Positions 55,578 to 64,000 of a stretch of DNA of 64,000 bases are shown in pieces. A program made the position numbers and the translations under genes. Source of the DNA: JAFGXT01 sp963677165 (lineage in GTDB: Bacteria > Verrucomicrobiota > Lentisphaeria > Victivallales > SZUA-371); assembly GCA_963677165.2 (NCBI GenBank), contig CAXXSX010000002.1, forward strand, positions 1,240,001 to 1,304,000, given 5' to 3'. Within the stretch, counting starts at the first letter, position 1, and every line of letters begins with the position of its first letter. A model generated the notes under the pieces. That model was not told the origin of the DNA and did no database searches. It saw nothing but the letters and a program-made list of their open reading frames with translations.

Positions 55578-56879
55578 TTAAAGTTTTATTTTTCCTGCTC
55601 GATTTCTGAACGTTTTAGCGGCTTCGGCATTGCCGGACCGCTCATGGAGTATTGCGATGCTGAGCAGGGCCTCGTAATAATCCGGGTTCAAATATAGTGC
55701 TTTATTAAAATAACTTTCAGCTTCATTATAGCGTTTTCCTGAAAGCATGATCATCCCCATCAGACAATAAGCCTGATGGTCCAGTTTATTTAGTTCAATG
55801 CATTTTGTGCATATGGCTTCCGCTTCTTTTAGTTCCCCGTTTCCGGCGAGTTCTTCTGCTCGTTCCAATTCCAATTTGTGAGCCGCCTCTGGATCATTAC
55901 CAGTACTTTCTTCGAGAACTTTTTCCGGCTTGGCAGCAGTCACAGATTTCAGCATCTCTGCTGCGGCCGTTTGACGGCGCCGTCGTTTTGCAGAGGGTTC
56001 CGATTTTTTGTAAGAAGGGGAAAATATATCTGGAACAACATCTGTAATTGTTTCAATTGCAATCGGCCTGGGTGGAGGTTCTGGCAGCGAAGCGGTTTTA
56101 ACATAGGTAAAACTGCCGTCGGTATCAAGCGGAGAAAATGGAGAATTGAAAAACACTCCGGCTTCTGAATGACCGGCAAAAAAGATTCCGTCATCACATA
56201 GTGAACGTTCAAGAAGAGAAATTACTTTTTGTTGGCTTTCCCGCTCGAAATATATCAGCATATTGCGGCAGAAAATGATATCATAACGTTTTGTCGAAGG
56301 AGGCGGGGTAAATTCAAGTACATTGCTGTGAAAAAAATGAACCGAGTTAACAATTTTGCGGTCAAGTTCGTAAAGTTTGTCTGACCTGGTAAAATATTTA
56401 TCGATGATTTTTTGTCGAACTCCCCGGAAAGAGTTTTTGGTATAAACAGCTTCGCCGGCTTTTTCAAGGCATACTTCACTGATGTCCGTAGCGTCAATAA
56501 TAAATTCATCTTTGGTATAACCGCATTCATAGCATGTCATGGCAATGGAGTACGGTTCTTCGCCTGTGGAACTTGGAACGCTGAGAATTTTAACCGGCTG
56601 ATATTTGCGTTCACGATTGAAATTATTCGTAAGAATATATTCGAGCCGGGCGAAAGAGCCGGGAACCCTGAAAAACCAGGTTTCCGGAACGGTGACGGTT
56701 TCAATTAGCTTTTTGAGTTCATCATGAGAATGTTCAAGCAGGTTGGCATATACGCCGACTTCTTTAATTCCGCAGGCACGCATACGCAACATGATGTCGG
56801 CATCAACCTTTTTCAGGCTCACGCTTTCAGAATTCAATCCGATACTTTGTCGGAGTATTTCTTTGATCTTTGCGTTCAT
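55578..56879 (-). CDS. cheR: CheR methyltransferase with C-terminal TPR (WspC-like)
   Basis: 433 residues. CheR N-domain, then SAM-binding domain with VPETWFFRVPGSF, ILSVPSSTGEEPYSIAMTCY, and DIIFCRNMLIYF. After ~265 a Pro-rich linker leads to TPR-like helices (AYCLMGMIMLSGKRYNEAES, NKALYLNPDYYEALLSIAIL). CheR-TPR fusions typify Wsp/Frz-class chemosensory systems. Methylates MCP glutamates. It sits between two cheW genes with a 4-nt overlap upstream. Confidence 0.95.
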   Translation of the reverse strand: MNAKIKEILRQSIGLNSESVSLKKVDADIMLRMRACGIKEVGVYANLLEHSHDELKKLIETVTVPETWFFRVPGSFARLEYILTNNFNRERKYQPVKILSVPSSTGEEPYSIAMTCYECGYTKDEFIIDATDISEVCLEKAGEAVYTKNSFRGVRQKIIDKYFTRSDKLYELDRKIVNSVHFFHSNVLEFTPPPSTKRYDIIFCRNMLIYFERESQQKVISLLERSLCDDGIFFAGHSEAGVFFNSPFSPLDTDGSFTYVKTASLPEPPPRPIAIETITDVVPDIFSPSYKKSEPSAKRRRRQTAAAEMLKSVTAAKPEKVLEESTGNDPEAAHKLELERAEELAGNGELKEAEAICTKCIELNKLDHQAYCLMGMIMLSGKRYNEAESYFNKALYLNPDYYEALLSIAILHERSGNAEAAKTFRNRAGKIKL

Positions 56880-57334
56880 TCCTTTGATTTCCTGTCGGGC
56901 TTAAATAACTGATCTTTCAGTTCCGGAGAGACCAGTCCGTCAATTCCAACCAGTTGAATAACGGAGCCATCCTCAAGGGCGATATCTCCCATGTATGATG
57001 CTTCCGTATTGATTCCGGAATTTTGAAGCTTCTTATTTGAAGCGTCTATGTCAATCGTTTCTGTTGCGTCCGCCATGAGCAACCCGAGCAAGTGTTCTTT
57101 TTCATAATGGACTATAACAATACGGTTACTCAAAATATTTTCAGATACATGTCCGCGGATAAGCATGGTTAGATCAATAACCGGAGTGATCCGGCCACGG
57201 TAATTGAAATAACCGCTGACGTATTCCGGGGCTCCGATGACCGGAATCAACGGAACCCAGGGAACAACTTCAACTATCTTTTCGCAGTCGAAGCCGTAAA
57301 AGAAATCATCAATACAAAATCGCAGACAGATCAT
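56876..57334 (-). CDS. cheW: CheW coupling protein (WspB-like)
   Basis: 152 residues, a single CheW domain: CIDDFFYGFDCEKIVEVVPW, YVSGYFNYRGRITPVIDLTM, LLMADATETIDID. Bridges receptor and CheA. Immediately after the MCP gene (19-nt gap), overlaps cheR by 4 nt. Compact, without the Cys extension of the other CheW. Confidence 0.92.
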   Translation of the reverse strand: MICLRFCIDDFFYGFDCEKIVEVVPWVPLIPVIGAPEYVSGYFNYRGRITPVIDLTMLIRGHVSENILSNRIVIVHYEKEHLLGLLMADATETIDIDASNKKLQNSGINTEASYMGDIALEDGSVIQLVGIDGLVSPELKDQLFKPDRKSKE

Positions 57335-57353
57335 TTAGAGTCCTTACGGTCGA

Positions 57354-59570
57354 TTATTTTACTTTAAATATAGCCAGTTCGTTCTGCAGGTTCAGCGTGG
57401 CTTTATTTAACTGTTCAGCGGCTTCATTGAAGGCACGCAGCGAATCTGAAGTAGAATGAGCGCAATCATTGAGCTGGACCATCGAATCACTGATCTGCTG
57501 TGCGCCGATCGTCTGCTGTTTCATGCCATCTATTACCATGTCAAATTTTTCCGGCAGACTTTGTACCTTCATGATGACACTCTCAATCTGGTTGCTAATC
57601 TGTTCAGTGTCCCTGACACTTTCACGAACGTCGCCGGAAAACTTTTCCATTCCCATGACACCGGCCGATACAGCCGATTCCATGTCTTTGACCATTTTGA
57701 TAATGTCAAGTGTCGCTACAGCGGTCTGGTCGGCCAGCCGTCGTATTTCACGGGCGACAACCGCAAAACCTTTGCCGTATTCCCCGGCTTTTTCCGCCTC
57801 AATGGAGGCGTTAAGCGAGAGGAGATTGGTTTGATCGGCTACTTTTGTGATTGTCGATACAACATTATTGATGTTCGATGTTTTTTCATTAATCAGTGTC
57901 AGCTTGGTGGCGATAGATTCGGTGGAGGAGGCTAGCTGTTCCATGGAATGTTCCATCTTGTCCAGTCCGGATCTGCCGGCTTCCGCAAGGGTTGCGGTAT
58001 TACTGGAAACCTCTGCTACTTCTTTCATTGTATCCACCAATTGATTTGAAGTGGAAGATATTTCTTTGGTGGAACAGACGATCTCATTGGATGAGGCACT
58101 GAGCTCGTTGACTGTAACTTCCTGTTCTCGCGAAGATGCCGCGATTTCAGTAGAGGTTGATACCAGGTTGATTGTGGCCTTTTGAACTTCTCCAACCAGG
58201 GTATTCAGGTTTTTGGTCATAGTAACGACTGAGCGGATCAGTTTTCCAGTTTCATCTTGTGACAGAACATGTTCATTAATATCACCGCGTTCGGAGACCC
58301 CATTGGACAGTGTTTTGAATCCGGCCATTGCACTGCCGATATTGCCATCCGCAATCAGAGCGGCAATTTCAGCGGCACGTTTAATAGGATTGCTGATTCT
58401 GGTACTAACGATCCAGGCTATTGCGATAGCAATCAGCAGAACAATAAAACCGCCGGAAATTACAGACATCAGTAATGAGTTGATCCTAGAGTCTACTTCA
58501 GTTTTCATTTTATTGTAATCATCGAAATATACGGTTGGAAGGATAACCCAGTTCCATGGTTCAAAATAGAGAGCAGCGCCTTTTTTCTTACGGGCGTCTG
58601 CCTCCCCTTTATTTTTCCAGTTGTAATTAATCGTAATAATTTTTCCGGGTGAATCGACTGATTTGTCTATTAAGTCTTTAATAAAGTATTTTCCATCGGC
58701 ATCTTTTTCTTTCAGAATGTTGTCACCATTTCTTTTTCCATCTTTGGATACAATGTAATCACCATATCTTTTGCCTTTGCCGCCGAGAATTGCCACATAA
58801 CCGGATTTACCGATCTTGATTCTTTCAATCTCTTTTTTTACCATTATAAGATTATTGATTTTGATTCCGGCATATATTGCGCCGATGATTTGACCCTTGG
58901 AATTCGTTACCGGTTTATATACGGTAACAAACAGGGAGTCAACAACAATCGCACTTCCCTTATAAGTTTTGCCTTGGATCAGTGCGGAAATAACCTTGTT
59001 TTTTTGGCCGTCCGGATTTACAGAGGGAATGTAGGTTCCAACGGCCCGTTTTCCGTCTTCGGTAATAACGTTGGTTGCGATTCGCAGCATATCTCCAGCT
59101 TCATTCATCCGTTGAAAGATCGTATAGGTCGAGCCGGTGGAAGCCTTCAGGGCATCAATAGTCTTAACGGTTTTTTTTATATCATCAACTCTTTCGATAT
59201 CAATTCCGCCGATCATCATTACCGGCAATTTAATCTGCTCTGACTGGTGCGACAGCTGATTGACCGCATTCCAGGTTACCTGTTTATTGGGATTTTCATT
59301 CAGTCCGCCATCTTCACCCAGTTTCATTTGGAATGCCTTCATATCTGCCAGCAACTGTTCGGTCATGATATTATGGGCAATTTCACAGGAAGCATAAATA
59401 TCTGTCGCGGAGCTTTTGATATTATCTTCGCACATGTAATCCATTTCATGATCAATCACGCCTTTCAGCTCATTCTTTTGCATTATAACCAGAAAAGACA
59501 TTACTACAACCGGCAGAAGCGCCGAAATAATCGCAATAATAACAATTTTATGCCTGAGTCGCAGAGTCAT
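57354..59570 (-). CDS. Methyl-accepting chemotaxis protein with Cache-type sensor (WspA position)
   Basis: 738 residues. Membrane segment ~8-30 (IIAIISALLPVVVMSFLVIM), periplasmic region 31-365 with two Cache-like modules (TYTIFQRMNEAGDMLRIATN, KIGKSGYVAILGGKGKRYGD, YFEPWNWVILPTVYFDDY). Second membrane segment ~370-390, HAMP (~390-460), then the signalling hairpin with tip AEKAGEYGKGFAVVAREIRR. No CheR/CheB-docking pentapeptide at the C-terminus. Cache sensors usually bind small organic ligands, unlike the four-helix-bundle sensor of WspA. First gene of the chemosensory operon. Confidence 0.95.
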   Translation of the reverse strand: MTLRLRHKIVIIAIISALLPVVVMSFLVIMQKNELKGVIDHEMDYMCEDNIKSSATDIYASCEIAHNIMTEQLLADMKAFQMKLGEDGGLNENPNKQVTWNAVNQLSHQSEQIKLPVMMIGGIDIERVDDIKKTVKTIDALKASTGSTYTIFQRMNEAGDMLRIATNVITEDGKRAVGTYIPSVNPDGQKNKVISALIQGKTYKGSAIVVDSLFVTVYKPVTNSKGQIIGAIYAGIKINNLIMVKKEIERIKIGKSGYVAILGGKGKRYGDYIVSKDGKRNGDNILKEKDADGKYFIKDLIDKSVDSPGKIITINYNWKNKGEADARKKKGAALYFEPWNWVILPTVYFDDYNKMKTEVDSRINSLLMSVISGGFIVLLIAIAIAWIVSTRISNPIKRAAEIAALIADGNIGSAMAGFKTLSNGVSERGDINEHVLSQDETGKLIRSVVTMTKNLNTLVGEVQKATINLVSTSTEIAASSREQEVTVNELSASSNEIVCSTKEISSTSNQLVDTMKEVAEVSSNTATLAEAGRSGLDKMEHSMEQLASSTESIATKLTLINEKTSNINNVVSTITKVADQTNLLSLNASIEAEKAGEYGKGFAVVAREIRRLADQTAVATLDIIKMVKDMESAVSAGVMGMEKFSGDVRESVRDTEQISNQIESVIMKVQSLPEKFDMVIDGMKQQTIGAQQISDSMVQLNDCAHSTSDSLRAFNEAAEQLNKATLNLQNELAIFKVK

Positions 59571-60007
59571 ATGATAACCTCCCGTATAAAATGAATTCGA
59601 GTAGACAGCCCTTTGTGTCGATATAATATCGTCCAGTACTATTATATTTTAAGGGAAATTAGGAAAAAAGCAACAGCAATCATTGCTTGTATATAAATAA
59701 TTTCCCCGTTACACCATATATGCTACTATTGATTTTATAAACCTCAACGTTTAAAATAATATTAGGAACCGGTTTTTTTGAGGTTTCCTACTGATGTTAC
59801 TTCAGGTTTGTTATCGTTGAAATTGCCTTAATAAGAAGGAACGAATATGAGAGTTATGCAAAGTTCAACTTATTATGCCAATTGTTACTATCATTCTTTT
59901 CCTGGCTTTCAAATTGAATTGAGGTATTATATGAAGACATAAGCTGGCTACAGTAAAAAAGAGGAAGAGAAATGGGGGATGATTCTTAATAAGTAGGAGA
60001 ATTATCA
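59571..60007. other. Divergent intergenic region between MCP and MFP genes, with a possible 31-codon ORF
   Basis: Holds promoters for both transcription directions; none is clear-cut. On the plus strand 59847-59942 is a 31-codon ORF (MRVMQSSTYYANCYYHSFPG) with GAAGGAACG as possible ribosome site; it could be chance. The MFP start at 60008 is preceded by AGGAGAATTATCA, repeated before the paralogue at 62801. Confidence 0.4.
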
Positions 60008-61186
60008 ATGAAAAGAAGTTGTACTGCAAATATTATCGGCTATCTCGAAGTAATCCTTTTTTCCATTCTTAGCTTCAGTGTTTTGGCTGAACCCAAAACA
60101 TATGACGGAAAAGCTACTCCATTAACATCCACGACGGTCAAATACGGGTCCAATGATGGGTTTCGCGGTATTATTACCTATGTAGCCCGTCCGGGAACCA
60201 TTTTGCGGGGACCCGTTTTTGATTTGCAAAATCACGTTGTCAAAAAGGGCGAACCCTTAATGAAAATGAGAACGAATTACTGGCGGGGAGTGGTCAAAGG
60301 AAAGCTTGCGGTGTTGAAAAGCGCAGAGGCAAACCTAAAGAACGCCAGGGATGTCTATAACCGGTTCAAGCAACTGATCAGTAAAGATGCGACAACAATG
60401 GAAACGTTCCAGGAGTCCGAATCCAATTATTTTGCCGCTATTGGAGCAAGGGAAGCTGCGGAAAGTGATGTTGACCTCGCGAAAGTCCGGCTGGAATCAT
60501 GTGTTTTCTATTCACCGTTTGATGCTCTCGTGGAAGAAGTTTATTTTGGAACCGGACTCTGTGCCGGAGAGCGTGAAATTGCCAAAATATCCCAGTTGTT
60601 CCCAATGGGAATTAAGATTAAAATGGATCGTGAAACTGCCCGTAAAATTACCATGGAAACTCCAATTACTGTATACCCATGCAACAGTGATAAACCTGTT
60701 CAGGTTTTTAACTCCAAGTCTTATCTGGTTCCGGATGGTATTATGATCTGTGTTAATAACTATCCTGTACAGCCTTCCCAAATAGACGGAAAAAAAATCC
60801 CCATCTGCAAAGTAGCTGTTTCTATTCCATATAATTCTTATGATGGCAAAAAAGATGATAGTATTACAGTACCCATGAGTTGTATTGTTAAAGATGAGCA
60901 GGGGCATTTTGTCTGGCGCTCAGCAAATCGGCGGAAAAACGTTACGAAAGGAATAAATCAGGTTATAACGGTTGAAAAAGTCCGTATTGTTCCTGAGGAT
61001 CTTAAGACTTCGGTTGGAGGTAATACTGGCTATAGAATCCTCAAAGAATGGGGCGATCTGAAGGATTTTGATATCATACTTAAAAATCCTCCAGAAGATT
61101 TAAAAGCCGGTCAAAAAGTTTGTATCTGGTCGGGTTCCTACCTGTTTATGCCAGACGATCCGGTTAAAGTCAAAATCGGAGAATAA
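60008..61186 (+). CDS. Secreted HlyD/MFP-like adaptor protein, paralogue 1
   Basis: 392 residues with signal peptide (VILFSILSFSVLAEPK). Layout of a periplasmic adaptor: beta domain with GIITYVARPGTILRGPVFDL, coiled-coil hairpin 85-165 (LKSAEANLKNARDVYNRFKQ, then SESNYFAAIGAREAAESDVD), lipoyl half CVFYSPFDALVEEVYFGTGL, beta-barrel after 200. Ends with KAGQKVCIW as in other MFPs. No inner-membrane pump or outer-membrane channel gene adjoins. Paralogue at 62801-63988 is similar along the full length. Role: likely part of a tripartite export or substrate transfer complex with partners elsewhere. Confidence 0.82.
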   Translation: MKRSCTANIIGYLEVILFSILSFSVLAEPKTYDGKATPLTSTTVKYGSNDGFRGIITYVARPGTILRGPVFDLQNHVVKKGEPLMKMRTNYWRGVVKGKLAVLKSAEANLKNARDVYNRFKQLISKDATTMETFQESESNYFAAIGAREAAESDVDLAKVRLESCVFYSPFDALVEEVYFGTGLCAGEREIAKISQLFPMGIKIKMDRETARKITMETPITVYPCNSDKPVQVFNSKSYLVPDGIMICVNNYPVQPSQIDGKKIPICKVAVSIPYNSYDGKKDDSITVPMSCIVKDEQGHFVWRSANRRKNVTKGINQVITVEKVRIVPEDLKTSVGGNTGYRILKEWGDLKDFDIILKNPPEDLKAGQKVCIWSGSYLFMPDDPVKVKIGE

Positions 61187-61203
61187 AGCAACAACCAGAG
61201 AGT

Positions 61204-61240
61204 AAAAAAACGACCGGATGTGAGTCCGGTCGTTTTTTTT
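61204..61240 (+). terminator. Rho-independent terminator
   Basis: AAAAAAACGACCGGA pairs with TCCGGTCGTTTTTTT around a short loop, with T-tract to 61240. Separates the first MFP gene from the sugar porter. Confidence 0.92.
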
Positions 61241-61394
61241 ATCTACAAAGATTACAATCCTCATTATTGCCCGCGAGAAAGTAATTTCCTGCGAAGACTG
61301 TACATAATGCTATTGATTTTGTAATATTTTCCGATTACAATAGAAAATGAAGGGTTTTTATTCTGTCTGCACTAATTTTCTACGGGAGGACTTC

Positions 61395-62768
61395 ATGCCT
61401 GAATTTCGCAAAACTCAATTAATGGTCTACATTGTAGCGTTTACAGCAGCCTTGGCCGGTTTGTTGTTTGGTTTGGACGTGGGAGTAATTTCCGGGGCTC
61501 GGGAATTTATCGCAAAAGAATTTCACGCCAGTGAAGAAGTTCAGGAAACAATCGTTAGTTCTATTCTTATCGGAGCAGTGATCGGAACATTGTTCAGCGG
61601 GTTTTTGTCGAAAAAATTTGGACGTAAGCGGACTATCCTGGTAAGTGCGGTAATATTCGCAGTCGGATCGCTGCTGTCTGCGGCAGCGACTTCCTCAAGT
61701 ATGTTGATTTGGGTTAGGGTTTTCCTTGGCATGGCGGTGGGGATCGCGTCCTTTACCGCTCCGCTTTATTTGTCCGAAATGGCTCCCCGCAAAATCCGCG
61801 GCAGCCTGATATCGATGTACCAACTGATGATTACGATCGGTATTCTGCTGGCGTTTCTGAGCGATACCTGGCTGAGTTACGGAGGACACTGGCGAATTAT
61901 GCTGGGAATTTTGATCATTCCGTCAGTCATAATGTTTTTGGGTGTACTTATTTTGCCGGAAAGTCCGCGCTGGCTTTTTCTGGTTGAACGTAAGGATAAA
62001 GCTCGGGAAGTTCTAACGAAGCTCAGAGCGACGATAGAAGAAGTTGAAACTGAACTGGCTGAAATGGAAGAAGATACCGAAGAACAACAGGCCGGATTCA
62101 AATTATTGTCAAACCCAAATTTCCGCAAAGTGATTTTTCTGGGAATTGTGTTGCAGTTGATGCAGCAGTTTACCGGCATGAATGTGGTAATGTATTATGC
62201 TCCGAAGATATTTCAGGATGCGGGTTTCTCTTCTACTTCCGAAGAAATGTGGGGAACGGTGTTAGTCGGGCTTATCAACGTGCTGGCCACATTTATCGCG
62301 ATTGCTTTTGTCGACCGGCTCGGACGTAAACCGATTCTTGCTGTCGGTTTTACGGTGATGGGAATTAGCATGGGAGTACTCGGGTTGATGTTTAATCTGG
62401 GAATAACGTCAAAAGTTCACCAGTACACAGCCATCGGGGCGCTGCTGATTTTTATTGTCGGTTTTGCGATGAGCGCCGGACCAATTATCTGGGTATTGTG
62501 TTCGGAGATCTATCCTTTGAAAGGACGTGATTTCGGTATTACTGTCAGTACCGCTACAAACTGGATATGTAACGCTATTATCGGGGCTACTTTCCTGACG
62601 TTGTTGTCGAAGCTTGGTGATGCCGGCACATTTTATCTTTTTGGCGGTATGAATATTATTTTCATTTTTATTCTGTTACGATTTGCGCCTGAAACGAAAG
62701 GGGTATCGCTTGAGCATATTGAAAAGAACTTGATGACCGGAGTTCCGCTTAATCGAATTGGTAAATGA
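61395..62768 (+). CDS. Sugar-porter MFS transporter (XylE/GalP type)
   Basis: 457 residues from the ATG at 61395, selected because GGGAGGAC lies just upstream; an in-frame ATG at 61347 has no such site. Twelve membrane helices with all sugar-porter motifs: LLFGLDVGVISGA, LSKKFGRKRT (motif A), PESPRWL, LMQQFTGMNVVMYYAP, VDRLGRKPIL, and PETKGVSLE at the end. The QQxxGxN segment fits a proton- or sodium-driven hexose/pentose symporter. No catabolic genes adjoin, so the sugar is unassigned. Flanked by the two MFP paralogues. Confidence 0.95.
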   Translation: MPEFRKTQLMVYIVAFTAALAGLLFGLDVGVISGAREFIAKEFHASEEVQETIVSSILIGAVIGTLFSGFLSKKFGRKRTILVSAVIFAVGSLLSAAATSSSMLIWVRVFLGMAVGIASFTAPLYLSEMAPRKIRGSLISMYQLMITIGILLAFLSDTWLSYGGHWRIMLGILIIPSVIMFLGVLILPESPRWLFLVERKDKAREVLTKLRATIEEVETELAEMEEDTEEQQAGFKLLSNPNFRKVIFLGIVLQLMQQFTGMNVVMYYAPKIFQDAGFSSTSEEMWGTVLVGLINVLATFIAIAFVDRLGRKPILAVGFTVMGISMGVLGLMFNLGITSKVHQYTAIGALLIFIVGFAMSAGPIIWVLCSEIYPLKGRDFGITVSTATNWICNAIIGATFLTLLSKLGDAGTFYLFGGMNIIFIFILLRFAPETKGVSLEHIEKNLMTGVPLNRIGK

Positions 62769-62800
62769 TCATTTAATATAACAAACAGGGAGAATTATCA

Positions 62801-63988
62801 ATGAAGAGAAGTCGTTTTGTAAGTGCTGTATGTGGTGCTGGATTAATCATGTTATCTATTTGGGCTTTTGATGCTTGCGCCGCTCAGAAAACCTATAAAG
62901 GTGTAGCAACTCCTGTAATTACGACAACCATCCGGTTTGGGTATAATGACGCCTTTCGTGGAATTATTACTTATGTGGCGCGTCCGGGAATAATTCTGCG
63001 AGGACCGGTGTATGATATGCACAATAACGTTGTTGAGAAGGGGGATCTGCTGATTCAAATGAGAACCGACTACCGGCAGAGTGTGGTGGAAGGAAAGGTT
63101 GCGGCCTTGAAAAGTGCTCTGGCAACTCTGAAAAACGCGAAAGAAAACTATGTTCGTTTTAAAGACTTGATCAGCAAAAATGCGACAAGCATGGAAACTT
63201 TTCAACAAGCAGAAGCGACCTATCTTGCTGCAGTAGGAGCAAAGGAATCGGCGGAAAGCGATGTGGAACTTGCCAAGGTTATGCTGGAGGCATGTACTTT
63301 TCATGCGCCGTTTGATGCGCTTGTAGAAGAAGTTTTTTTCCCGGCAGGACTTTGTGCCGGAGAACTGGATATTGTGAAGATCTCGCAGCTGTTTCCGATG
63401 GGAATCAAAGTAAAAATGGATCGTGAGGCGGCCAGTAAAATTACCATGGAAACTCCGATTGCGATATATCCATATAACAGTGACAAACCGATTGGTGTTT
63501 TTCATCGCGCGTCGTATCTGCTTCCTGACGGAATCATGCTTAAGGTCAACAATTATCCGGTTCCGCCTCCGGTCAGCCTCAAAAAAAACGGTAAGGATAT
63601 TCCGGTTAGTCGGGCTTCTGTTTCCACTCCATATAAATTTTATCATGGAGTGAAGAAAACTTATCTTACTGTTCCCATGTCCAGCATCTATAAAGATGAC
63701 AAGGGATCTTATGTCTGGCGGGCGGTTAATCAACGTGAAACCCGGATTGAGGGCATCAGTCCGATTGTGACGATCGAAAAAATCCGTGTTGTTCCCGGCA
63801 ACCTGAAAATGGCAGTTGACGCGAATACAAACTTCAGGGTTCTCAAGGATAGAGGCTCTCTAAAGGAATTTGATGTTATATTGACCCATGTCAACGAGAA
63901 ATTACGTTCCGGGCAACAGGTTTGCATTTGGCCATCCCGCTATCTATTTATGCCGGGTGATCCAGTCAAAGTCGTGATTGGAAAATAA
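62801..63988 (+). CDS. Secreted HlyD/MFP-like adaptor protein, paralogue 2
   Basis: 395 residues, signal peptide (GLIMLSIWAFDACAAQK). Same architecture as paralogue 1: GIITYVARPGIILRGPVYDM, hairpin LKNAKENYVRFKDLISKNAT, then CTFHAPFDALVEEVFFPAGL, SQLFPMGIKVKMDREAASKI and the terminal SGQQVCIWPSRYLFMPGDPV. Conserved throughout, including spacing, so a duplication with maintained function is likely. It lies 32 nt after the sugar porter and shares the leader GGGAGAATTATCA with paralogue 1, so it may be transcribed with the porter. Confidence 0.82.
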   Translation: MKRSRFVSAVCGAGLIMLSIWAFDACAAQKTYKGVATPVITTTIRFGYNDAFRGIITYVARPGIILRGPVYDMHNNVVEKGDLLIQMRTDYRQSVVEGKVAALKSALATLKNAKENYVRFKDLISKNATSMETFQQAEATYLAAVGAKESAESDVELAKVMLEACTFHAPFDALVEEVFFPAGLCAGELDIVKISQLFPMGIKVKMDREAASKITMETPIAIYPYNSDKPIGVFHRASYLLPDGIMLKVNNYPVPPPVSLKKNGKDIPVSRASVSTPYKFYHGVKKTYLTVPMSSIYKDDKGSYVWRAVNQRETRIEGISPIVTIEKIRVVPGNLKMAVDANTNFRVLKDRGSLKEFDVILTHVNEKLRSGQQVCIWPSRYLFMPGDPVKVVIGK

Positions 63989-64000
63989 TATCAAAACAAA

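Noticed and set aside
62852..63733. Long minus-strand frame of 293 codons
   Set aside because: Antisense to the conserved HlyD-like paralogue, whose full-length match to 60008-61186 proves the plus-strand frame.
1..64000. CRISPR arrays, tRNA or rRNA genes
   Set aside because: No regularly spaced direct repeats, no tRNA-like T-loop (GGTTCGA) clover patterns in a credible context, and no rRNA stretches noticed by eye.
1..64000. Complete insertion sequence
   Set aside because: No transposase motif (DDE, HUH) or paired terminal inverted repeats found, although several truncated genes suggest past rearrangement.

Overview
The window reads as chromosome from a polysaccharide-degrading bacterium of the PVC superphylum, most likely Lentisphaerota/Victivallales-like. 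This is an inference from gene content, not a database result. The clues are six short pseudopilin-like proteins with an FTLIELLVVIAIIAILA N-terminus and a C-terminal DG(H/R)V motif, a Chlamydia-style V-type ATPase operon containing a DUF2764 gene, many secreted clan GH-A and beta-helix enzymes, and a moderately AT-rich composition.

Layout. 1-960: remnant of a retron-type reverse transcriptase (minus strand, runs off the left edge, in-frame stop) and a small coupled ORF. 1041-1745: lone pseudopilin. 1798-8643 (minus): LacI regulator, pseudopilin, clan GH-A hydrolase, GH42-like enzyme, GH3 enzyme. 8850-12185 (minus): AraC regulator and a glycyl radical enzyme without an adjacent activase; this unit shares a 42-bp upstream element with the LacI unit. 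12.2-13.2 kb: decayed DNA with the C-terminal piece of a GH78 rhamnosidase. 13.3-18 kb: methyltransferase, cytidine-deaminase-like protein, YihY membrane protein, FAD oxidoreductase, small hypothetical. 18.2-25.5 kb: V-ATPase operon E-DUF2764-A-B-D-I-K, bracketed by two inverted copies of a roughly 60-bp repeat. 25.7-33.4 kb: GntR-type regulator followed by a tandem duplication of a pseudopilin + secreted GH-A-like pair, with strongly homogenised 3' halves. 33.4-34 kb: truncated alpha-E protein. 34.3-41 kb: LacI, pseudopilin, CBM/GH42-like enzyme, sialate O-acetylesterase-like protein. 41.1-45.4 kb (minus): AraC, pseudopilin, pectate-lyase-like beta-helix protein. 45.6-50.3 kb: MarR and MFS exporter, a hypothetical, Mth938-like protein and a GT4-type glycosyltransferase. 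50.3-59.6 kb (minus): seven-gene chemosensory operon in Wsp order, ending in a receiver-PP2C phosphatase. 60-64 kb: two paralogous HlyD/MFP-type adaptors flanking a sugar-porter MFS transporter.

How it works together. Four times the same cassette recurs: sugar-type regulator, then pseudopilin, then exported carbohydrate-active enzyme(s). The regulators come from three families and the enzymes differ, so the pseudopilin looks like a constant part of each polysaccharide locus. None of the six pseudopilins has the canonical Gly before the FTLIE cleavage site; five have Asn and one Thr. No SusC/SusD or ABC sugar importer lies beside these cassettes. The chemosensory operon replaces the usual diguanylate cyclase output with a PP2C phosphatase, which suggests a partner-switching output.
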